A DNA stretch of 64,000 bases from Mucilaginibacter geliditolerans (lineage in GTDB: Bacteria; Bacteroidota; Bacteroidia; Sphingobacteriales; Sphingobacteriaceae). The stretch spans positions 620,001 through 684,000 of the forward strand of contig NZ_JACHBY010000001.1 in NCBI RefSeq assembly GCF_014200495.1, in the 5' to 3' direction. The position numbers were made by a program, and so were the translations under genes. Under the pieces are notes generated by a model. The model saw only the letters and a list, made by a program, of their open reading frames with translations. It ran no database searches and was not told where the DNA came from. Positions within the stretch are counted from its first letter, which is position 1, and each line of letters begins with the position of its first letter. This document shows positions 28,001 through 34,359 of the stretch, one piece after another.

Positions 28001-29199
28001 TATTTTTTGATTTTAATAATTTCAAGCCGTCTTTTGATACGGGTTTTCAATTGCTAAATGAAAATTATCGCGCTAAAAAGTATATATATTTCCGTGTAGC
28101 TGATTCAGGTATTGGTATTTCAGGTGATTCCATAACAAGGATATTTGATCGCTATTACCGAATAAGCCGGAATCATTTGGGCTCAGGGGTTGGATTGGCA
28201 TTGGTTAAAAGTCTTACCCAGTTGCACAAAGGGGATATTTACGTTTATAGTGAACGATACAAAGGAACAGAAATAATAATCGGGATACCATGGGGTGAAG
28301 AAAACTATTCAAAGTCGGAAAAAACACCATCCGGAGCTGAGTTGGAGCCCCTGCTGGAGGCTATAGATAATTCCATTTTATTGCCTTTACCTGACCATGA
28401 AAGCACCATACAGGCGATCAGCATAAAAACAAATAAACATATTTTAATTGTTGATGATAACCAGGAGCTGCGTGTGTTTTTAAAACAAGTATTTGAAAAA
28501 CACTATTACATATATGAAGCCGAAGATGGTAATAAAGGGTTTGAAATTGCTACCGAAAAGGTCCCCGATCTGATCATAAGCGATGTAATGATGCCGGGGA
28601 TGAATGGCATTGAATTTTGCAAATTGATTAAGGAAAGATTTGAAACCAGGCATATTCCGTTTATAATATTATCGGCAAAAGATGCTCTCGACACCAAAAT
28701 TGAGGGTATGGAATCTGGTGCGGATTATTATTTTGCCAAACCATTAAGCATTGATCTTTTGCTCTTAACTGTTCATAATATATTTGAGCAAGGCGAAATA
28801 CTTAAACAAAGATACACCAATGATTATTTGTCGGAAGCTACTGAGCTCGTACATTCTGAAAAGGACAAGGAGTTCTTCAACAAGCTTCTAAAGCTTATTG
28901 AAGACAATATACAGGACATTGATCTGGATGTTGACTTCTTGTGCAAGCACCTGTATATAAGCCGAACAAAACTATATCAAAAGATAAAAAGTATATCCGA
29001 TCAGTCCGTTGGTGAATTTATAAGAACTATCCGCCTGAAAAAATCAATTCATATAATGACACATGAGGACATTGCGATGAACGAGGTTGCTGATAGAGTT
29101 GGTTTGCAAAGCAGCTCTAATTTTTCAAGGGCGTTTAAGAAAGAATATGGCAAATCTCCCCTACAATTTATGCAGGCACTAAAAAAGCACTCCATATAA
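25018..29199 (+). CDS. Hybrid two-component system regulator (sensor kinase, receiver and AraC DNA-binding domain in one chain)
   Basis: One-protein signalling system that senses a glycan fragment in the periplasm and activates locus genes. 1393 residues. Order: signal/anchor (about 13-35), beta-propeller repeats of the Reg_prop type (about 40-690, many IWVATYFGLDRYDG-like and GNIWMGG units), Y_Y_Y domain (about 705-790), membrane segment (about 798-818), HisKA with FFTNISHEFRTPLT (phospho-acceptor His859), HATPase_c (FNLLNNSFKYT, DSGIGISG, GSGVGLAL), receiver domain (about 1141-1255) with phospho-acceptor Asp1189 in ISDVMMPG, and AraC-type HTH (about 1300-1390). It is the natural candidate to bind the 21-bp-spaced direct repeats at 5032, 7045 and 24757. 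All catalytic residues seem intact. Confidence 0.97.
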   Translation: MKIEHQFGLKKDYHIITFLFLILITCINPPTLFGQAYPYKFKYLTVDEGLSHTDANDIAQDKLGYIWVATYFGLDRYDGYTVNRYYNNNAPLNNAFKNRLRCIYADDNGNVWLSSEGGLQCFDVRSEKYIDFNDDQKAIPTFEKLYKAAGGFLYGLFGGQLKRYILKGNTVKEQQLYQPRDVQFYDMAPDNNGTLFLSGNKGLWMLDKNNKFKRIAVTGLSAQNISKLYFDKRNNLLMASHNTAFFTIKKTSATGTETRDVIKQFACADNNDIKDILEGSRSDYWINDGTNLLRLDNDFNLIQTINNHDVQHSLNSNSLSKMFIDRSECLWVCTFGGGVNYCDLNEKLFYTLQHNPEDPNSLAGNHIRSVLEDGENLWIGTTANGLNLYNLKTQKFNYYNTYNSPVKLKNNVITSLVFDSDRNLWIGNNAGIEILKPDRKTLWRPAGYDKFPTYVIETLVKDCYGNIWFGNHMDRFGVIWKDDKNCYHVKYYGEGYFILADKSNPQLFVSSTHGLKRLTIDNQGNIVKSITYQASSQPNSLSSNYTYPICKQNDSTFWIGTIGGGLDRLSLGINNAYKIKSYSSSYGIFNDVESLEIDNAGNIWMGGNGLECLNPATGKLIRYDKNDGLQGNSFKVGASYKGADGRLYFGGINGLNYFYPDQIKANNVAAKPILTDILVNNQKPVSGEPDSTKNSISPAISYSKHLTLNYLQNNFVIYFSSMHFANPLKCKYRYKLTGFDKDWRYTDGKNPSAAYSNLDYSNYRFIVQATNNDGIWSYISAEIGITITPPWWKSHTAKFIYVLLFLSALSGIYIYQARWYRLKREIEVNAVNEKKREEMHKQREELYQQQLMFFTNISHEFRTPLTLILGPLESLISENKNTVLDNSYQLMLRNAKRLTNLISELMNFKKVADSVIKLQVQPLIINQFCEDLVLEFQNLAISKNIDFKLINSIETNMSGQLTGTFDIQVLEKILFNLLNNSFKYTDVNGQVTFEVFFDFNNFKPSFDTGFQLLNENYRAKKYIYFRVADSGIGISGDSITRIFDRYYRISRNHLGSGVGLALVKSLTQLHKGDIYVYSERYKGTEIIIGIPWGEENYSKSEKTPSGAELEPLLEAIDNSILLPLPDHESTIQAISIKTNKHILIVDDNQELRVFLKQVFEKHYYIYEAEDGNKGFEIATEKVPDLIISDVMMPGMNGIEFCKLIKERFETRHIPFIILSAKDALDTKIEGMESGADYYFAKPLSIDLLLLTVHNIFEQGEILKQRYTNDYLSEATELVHSEKDKEFFNKLLKLIEDNIQDIDLDVDFLCKHLYISRTKLYQKIKSISDQSVGEFIRTIRLKKSIHIMTHEDIAMNEVADRVGLQSSSNFSRAFKKEYGKSPLQFMQALKKHSI

Positions 29200-29228
29200 T
29201 CACTTATTAAACTGCCAGACTAATCATA

Positions 29229-31502
29229 TTATTTAGATTTCGGTGTTGATGCAAAGCCATCCGCAACAGGAATATTTATGAAACTATCATTATACCAATT
29301 TACTTTAAGCGGTGTGTTTGCATCCCTTATAGTTTCGTCACTAACATTTTTGCCTGTACCATAATTAATTTCGGAAAATGAATTTTTCAGCACATTTAAA
29401 ACGATTAATAATCGGCTGCCTTTACTCATCTGCCTGCTTACCAGCCTTGTTCTGGTGAATGGAATAGATTCAGTTCTGCCGGGATGCAACAACATCCTTT
29501 TACTCATATCCATTGCATAACTGGCGCGCCCAATAAAATATGATAATTCAAAATATTTACCATCGGGCATTACTTCATACAATGCCGCACATACATCCAT
29601 ATCTTTTTTATTTATCATTGCTTTAAGTTCACCGCTGAACATCCCATTAACAGCTACCGGTTTATCAAACGGTTTGCTGATGAAGAATAGTCCGTTACTC
29701 CTGTCGAGATTATCTTTTATAATAGGATAAGGATAATAATCACCATAACTGGTTTTACGATCGGCAAAATCAATCACCTGACTAACTGAGCTACTTTTAC
29801 TGGGCTTTATGGCTGATAAATCATAATTATCCCCCATTTTAAGGTTCGTTAAATACAGTTTTAGTTGATGATCAGCCATTTTTTCTATTGATGGCTTATG
29901 TTGCCATACGTTGCTACCCATTACCTCATAATTGATCTTATCTTTTAATATTTCGGGCTTCTTTGCCCCTTTCAATATATAATCCAGCCATTGGAAAGTA
30001 ATAGCTCTGGTACTGATCAATGCCACAGGATCAACTTTATAATCCCGTAAAACCGGCACACCGCCTTGTTGAGTACCAAAATGATCATATGGGCCTATGA
30101 TCAAATAATGAACAGCTTTGGGATTATACTTCAGATGCTCCAACATATAATGCAATCCCGAGATTTGTCCATCATCATAATAACCTTCAAATGTTAGCAC
30201 AGGGATATTTATACTTGCGAAATCCTTTTCATAAGGCACCTGATCCTGCCAGTACTTATCATAATCAGGGTGTTTAAGCCAGCGTTGCAACAATGGGTTT
30301 GGTGTTCCATCTACGCTGTCAATTTTATTATACGCTGCACCGCTGGTATACCAGTTGTTATTCATATTATGCCAGCGATTGGGATCGTAATATACTTTGT
30401 CATCCAAATATTTATTACCTGTAACGTAAAATGCCCAGCCATAATTGGCATTGATAAACACATTATTTTCCATCGGCAGGCCAATACCTGGAATTGCAGC
30501 TACATATGGCACAATTGTTTTAAGCGCTGGGTTATGATATTTAGCAGCAGCCCACGGGGTAAAACCATTATAACTACCACCATACATCCCTATTTTACCG
30601 TTGCACCAGGCTTGTTTATTTATCCAGTTGATTACAGCATTGGCATCTTTACCATCATCTTCATACGGGGCTATCTTTTCCGGGCTTCGGCCTTTCCCCC
30701 TGGTGTAGGCTATTATACCTGCATAGCCATAGGCAGCAGGTTCAACAATCCGTGTCCAATTGCAGCTATCGGCATAAATAGTATATTGTAAAACAGCCGG
30801 CTGCGGAGTATTGACTCCTCTTTTTAACACAATTACCGTATTGATCAAAGCGCCATCCCAGCTTTTTATGAGTTTATCCTCTATAATATAACGCCTGTTG
30901 CAATCTTCCTTAATTAAAGGTTTTGAAATTGTCTCGATGTTTTGATAAAGTTGAAGCTCATAATAGTTTCGGCAGAGTGTTATTGCATCAGTAATATTAA
31001 TACTGTCGTTTTTCTGTGTAGCTACCAGCGAGCTCTGAAAATCGCTTTTCAGTTCATCAATACCGTCGGGCGAGATAAATGAATTATAACTTTGATAGGC
31101 CCTTTTATCGTTCAACCCCTTAAATAAACCCCGGAATAATTGGACATATTCCATTTTAAAAGATGTGTTATTTTTAATCTGCTGTAATCGCGTTTCAGCA
31201 AATAAGTCATCTTGCAGGTATTGCAGGTTTGTCGATCCCAGAAAGTGGCGCAAGGAGATAATAGTAACTTTTGCATCCACATACTTACCTGCAATCATTT
31301 GCAGCCGGAATAAATTATCAAGGTAATTTTCCTGGTTACCCTGACTTTTATAAGTTGATAACACTTCAATAGCTAATTCCGGCATTTGCCTGGCTATGGT
31401 TACACTATCAATTGCAGCTGCTTTGGGAAAATAGATTTGCTGCGCCATGCAATAATTGGCTATAATAAGGCATAGCAATGCCATACAGAGTCTTCTGTTC
31501 AT
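29229..31502 (-). CDS. Secreted S15/CocE-family alpha/beta hydrolase (X-Pro dipeptidyl-peptidase-like)
   Basis: Serine hydrolase of the X-Pro dipeptidyl-peptidase/cocaine esterase group, acting on acylated or dipeptide substrates outside the cytoplasm. 757 residues; signal peptide about 1-21 (NYCMAQQ). A helical N-terminal region (about 25-200) is not part of the standard family. Then the alpha/beta hydrolase core with nucleophile motif GMYGGSYNGFTPWAA, an Asp in FEGYYDDGQISG and a His in IIGPYDHFGTQQGG, and a C-terminal jelly-roll (about 590-757). It starts 30 nt after the LytTR regulator gene, so it seems part of that operon. Substrate not visible. Confidence 0.88.
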   Translation of the reverse strand: MNRRLCMALLCLIIANYCMAQQIYFPKAAAIDSVTIARQMPELAIEVLSTYKSQGNQENYLDNLFRLQMIAGKYVDAKVTIISLRHFLGSTNLQYLQDDLFAETRLQQIKNNTSFKMEYVQLFRGLFKGLNDKRAYQSYNSFISPDGIDELKSDFQSSLVATQKNDSINITDAITLCRNYYELQLYQNIETISKPLIKEDCNRRYIIEDKLIKSWDGALINTVIVLKRGVNTPQPAVLQYTIYADSCNWTRIVEPAAYGYAGIIAYTRGKGRSPEKIAPYEDDGKDANAVINWINKQAWCNGKIGMYGGSYNGFTPWAAAKYHNPALKTIVPYVAAIPGIGLPMENNVFINANYGWAFYVTGNKYLDDKVYYDPNRWHNMNNNWYTSGAAYNKIDSVDGTPNPLLQRWLKHPDYDKYWQDQVPYEKDFASINIPVLTFEGYYDDGQISGLHYMLEHLKYNPKAVHYLIIGPYDHFGTQQGGVPVLRDYKVDPVALISTRAITFQWLDYILKGAKKPEILKDKINYEVMGSNVWQHKPSIEKMADHQLKLYLTNLKMGDNYDLSAIKPSKSSSVSQVIDFADRKTSYGDYYPYPIIKDNLDRSNGLFFISKPFDKPVAVNGMFSGELKAMINKKDMDVCAALYEVMPDGKYFELSYFIGRASYAMDMSKRMLLHPGRTESIPFTRTRLVSRQMSKGSRLLIVLNVLKNSFSEINYGTGKNVSDETIRDANTPLKVNWYNDSFINIPVADGFASTPKSK

Positions 31503-31532
31503 GATTCTAGTCTTAATTTAAAAAATTGTTGA

Positions 31533-32231
31533 TTACGTTCGCCCCATATTTTTGAGCTTTACCGACTGCCTTTCGGATACTTCAAACACCTCACCTGTTT
31601 TCAGGCTTATACTCATTCGGCCGCCTGGCGCTATACTTATTTTATCGATAAAATGTATGTTAATGATCTGCGCCCGGTTTATCCTGAAAAAAACAACTTC
31701 GTCAAGCTTTTTCTCCAATTGATTTAATGAGCTTTTGAGGAACACCTTTTTATCATCAAAGTATAACCGGGCATAATTGTCCATCGATTCTATTAAATAC
31801 ACCTTGCTCCAGCTGATAAAGTGATATTGCTGGCGGTCTTTCACAAAGATCTGGCTCTCGGCTGGCGTAGTCGCTGCTTTTAATCTTACCTGTTCAATAG
31901 CCTTGGCAAAGCGTTCTTCACGCACAGGTTTCATCAAATAATCAATGGCACTAACTTCAAAAGCTTTAACCGCGTATTGATCAAATGCAGTAATAAATAT
32001 CACCTGTGGTACTTTGTCCAACGATTCCAGTAGATCAAACCCTGATTTTTCTGGCATTTGAATATCTAAAAACAGTAAATCGGGCTGTTTTACTTCGATC
32101 AGTAATTTTGCTTCATCCGCATCTTTGGCCTCTCCTATTATTTCAAAATCAGGATAATTTTCCAGTAGTCTTTTCACTTCATCCCTGGCGGTACGCTCAT
32201 CATCTATGATAATAGCCTTTATCTTTTTCAT
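31533..32231 (-). CDS. LytTR-family response regulator
   Basis: 232 residues from the Met in MKKIKAIIIDDE. This start overlaps the kinase stop in an ATGA arrangement, pointing to translational coupling; a Met two codons upstream is possible. Receiver domain (about 1-118) with Asp56 in LFLDIQMPEKSG; LytTR DNA-binding domain (about 135-230, ending VSERQSVKLKNMGRT). Partner of the LytS-type kinase encoded just upstream. Its targets may include the CocE-type hydrolase gene downstream, which is inference. Confidence 0.94.
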   Translation of the reverse strand: MKKIKAIIIDDERTARDEVKRLLENYPDFEIIGEAKDADEAKLLIEVKQPDLLFLDIQMPEKSGFDLLESLDKVPQVIFITAFDQYAVKAFEVSAIDYLMKPVREERFAKAIEQVRLKAATTPAESQIFVKDRQQYHFISWSKVYLIESMDNYARLYFDDKKVFLKSSLNQLEKKLDEVVFFRINRAQIINIHFIDKISIAPGGRMSISLKTGEVFEVSERQSVKLKNMGRT

Positions 32232-33316
32232 GAGCATGGAATAAGTATGGTTGATAAAACATTTCCCCCTGCCTCATTAATGATATTGAATGCGGCTTTC
32301 CCCTTATATTGCAGCTGCAAACGTTCAGTTAAGTTTTTAATTCCCAAACCTCCATTTTGTTCATCCATATTAAATTCTCCCGGGTTTTGGACGCTGATAT
32401 TGATGTAATTATCCACCACTACAATTTTCACACTGACGAGGCCCCCGCTTTTTTGCTTGGCAATGCCATGTTTTATCGCATTTTCGGCAAGCGTTTGGAT
32501 ACTGAAGCGCAGGATCAATACATTGTTCAATCTATCATCTGCCTCAATACAAAAATGCAAACGTTCTTCAAAGCGTAATTTTTCCAGCTCAAAATAATCT
32601 TTTACCAGGGCAAGTTCATCTTTTACAGTGGTTAGTAACACATCGCCGCTGTAAAGTGCTGTTCGCAGCAGATCGGATAATAAGTCTATCGCCCTGCGTG
32701 CAGATTTGGGATTTTCAATCACCAGGGCCTTTATATTATTTAATGAATTGAACAGGAAGTGCGGATTGAGTTGTGCCGATAAACTCATAAGTTGTGCATC
32801 CTTGGCAATAATGGCTAAACGGGCATTTTCTTTTGCAATATTGATCTCCCGCTGTGCATAGTGATACAAATGATAAGCCAACAGCCAAATGGCCATTAAT
32901 CTTATACCGGCCATTAACATAGTCGCCCAGTTAAGCCTAAAAAAAATCATAAATGCCGGTACATTGTCAGGCGCAAGCCAAAACCTAAATAAATAACTTT
33001 TAATTAGGGTCACCAGTAAATAGGCCAAACCCATTACAAAAATTGCCGGAATAATTCGTTTTAATAGTTGGTTAAGATTTAGCTGCTGCCATTTATGCCT
33101 GATTGAAAAATTACGATATAAGTGGGTGATTAATATGTAAACAAAAACATCTGACAAAAATTGAAACAGACCAATAAAAACATTGAAACGACCGCCCGAA
33201 TATCCTATATAACTCCAGTACAACGCAGCAACCGACCACCCGATAAGCTGGCATTTCCAATAAAGTGATATAGATATATTTTTCTTCACCTTGTTTTGCG
33301 CTGATTTATAAATCAA
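32228..33316 (-). CDS. LytS/YehU-type sensor histidine kinase
   Basis: Inner-membrane kinase, 362 residues, with about four membrane segments in residues 20-155, a short coil, and a His_kinase domain whose phospho-acceptor lies in LSAQLNPHFLFNSLNNIK, followed by an ATPase domain (LRFSIQTLAENAIKHGI, NNGGLGIKN-like G-box written NGGLGIKNLTERL). No extracellular sensor domain is seen, so the signal is probably sensed in or at the membrane. Cotranscribed with the LytTR regulator. Confidence 0.93.
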   Translation of the reverse strand: MIYKSAQNKVKKNISISLYWKCQLIGWSVAALYWSYIGYSGGRFNVFIGLFQFLSDVFVYILITHLYRNFSIRHKWQQLNLNQLLKRIIPAIFVMGLAYLLVTLIKSYLFRFWLAPDNVPAFMIFFRLNWATMLMAGIRLMAIWLLAYHLYHYAQREINIAKENARLAIIAKDAQLMSLSAQLNPHFLFNSLNNIKALVIENPKSARRAIDLLSDLLRTALYSGDVLLTTVKDELALVKDYFELEKLRFEERLHFCIEADDRLNNVLILRFSIQTLAENAIKHGIAKQKSGGLVSVKIVVVDNYINISVQNPGEFNMDEQNGGLGIKNLTERLQLQYKGKAAFNIINEAGGNVLSTILIPCS

Positions 33317-33921
33317 AGCAACACAATATACTTTATACTTAAAATATAAAGTACAGGAATGAAGTATTTTGGGGATGAGCGCAGTATCTGATTCTAATAA
33401 GATCGTTTAGTATTTAATATATAGCCCAGACAATGGATTAATTGCCTAAGATTGGTAAATAAAAAAGCCTGTAAATAATTAAATTACAGGTTTTTTTATG
33501 ATTTTCAGCGGACGCGGGGGGATTGAGATTGAAGCAAAAACCGAAATTTCGCCTGATTTTGATCTCTTTTTTATCTACCTGACTGAGTTGTTGGATGTGG
33601 TTGATGAAATGGAAAAGTCCGCAAAAAAAGAAAATTAACATATCTTCTCGCAGCATGGCCAGGTAGGACCTGCAATTACTAAACACCGATTTTAGGTTGT
33701 TTAAAATATCTATTAGAATGCCGTGTATCATCTATTTAATGTAGCATGCATTATTTCATTAATGTTTTTACATCGTCCAAGAAGTTCGAGATTTGTCCCG
33801 TTCCGTCTACCTTTTAAAAAGTCAAAAGCCTCAATTCGAAAGTCTTGAAGCTTTTTTCGTTTTTGGAGGAATTTGTGCTTTAATTTAAAGGGGCGAAGAA
33901 AACATTGGCTATTACTTAATA
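33317..33921. other. Intergenic stretch without convincing genes
   Basis: Between the kinase gene and the terminator of the ECF operon. It holds a bidirectional hairpin with T-tracts (33461-33497), a 46-residue plus-strand reading frame directly after it (33498-33638, MIFSGRGGIEIEAKTEI..., no recognised family) and minus-strand frames around 33728-33900 rich in K/R that overlap nothing known. It looks like eroded sequence; no function can be assigned. Confidence 0.5.
33461..33497. terminator. Bidirectional hairpin with flanking A and T tracts
   Basis: CCTGTAA (33468-33474) pairs with TTACAGG (33484-33490); AAAAAA precedes and TTTTTTT follows, so it could terminate in both directions. The nearest genes are not obviously served by it: the kinase gene starts to its left, reading away. 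Confidence 0.5.
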
Positions 33922-33948
33922 AAAAAAGCCCCCAGCCTGGCTGGGGGC
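33921..33948 (-). terminator. Strong intrinsic terminator of the ECF/FecR/receptor operon
   Basis: GCCCCCAGCC (33928-33937) pairs perfectly with GGCTGGGGGC (33939-33948), realistically an 8-bp stem with a 5-nt loop, and on the minus strand a run of seven T follows. It lies about 130 nt downstream of the small secreted protein gene ending at 34076. Confidence 0.85.
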
Positions 33949-34075
33949 AACTCATAAACACTAAACGTAATTCAAGCGCAATTAATAACTTAACCGGGTA
34001 CTGAATATACGTTTATGGTCTTGCTACCATTGCCTGTATGGGTAATGGTTATAGGGCAAATGCTACAGGTAAAAC

Positions 34076-34339
34076 TTAGCAATGCCACAAGTTTTTAACC
34101 AGCTGCAAAGCCACCTCCAGCAGGTCGGCACTGAGCGTACTGTCTTTGCCCGCGGGATGATCTAAAAACTGGAGATAGTGATCGAGGGTGGCATCCAGAC
34201 CCTTCCTGCGGATATCGGCAAGGATATCTTCTTTTTTGCTGGGATATTGGCTGCACTCGGTTTCATAGGCGTAAGAAGGCGGAGCAGCATTAACAACAAC
34301 CAGCAATAAAATGCTGGTAATGAACATCATTTTTTTCAT
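34076..34339 (-). CDS. Small secreted protein of unknown family, two cysteines
   Basis: 87 residues. A clear signal peptide (about 1-24, MKKMMFITSILLLVVVN then PSYA) leaves a mature protein of about 63 residues, acidic to neutral, probably helical (ILADIRRKGLDATLDHYLQFL, AGKDSTLSADLLEVALQL), with Cys29 near the mature N-terminus and Cys87 as the last residue. It starts 20 nt after the receptor stop and precedes the operon terminator, so it is expressed with the ECF/FecR/receptor genes and could be a periplasmic partner or ligand-related protein. I do not recognise the family. Another reading frame continues as coding-like sequence past its stop (see findings). Confidence 0.72.
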   Translation of the reverse strand: MKKMMFITSILLLVVVNAAPPSYAYETECSQYPSKKEDILADIRRKGLDATLDHYLQFLDHPAGKDSTLSADLLEVALQLVKNLWHC

Positions 34340-34359
34340 TTGAATTAATTCTATTGTCT

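Noticed and set aside
33438..33731. 97-residue minus-strand frame
   Set aside because: It reads through the bidirectional hairpin at 33461-33497 and shows no signal or domain.
33728..33961. 77-residue minus-strand frame, rich in K/R
   Set aside because: Its first codons run through the strong terminator hairpin of the operon before it; the basic C-terminal part may be a fossil but no family was recognised.
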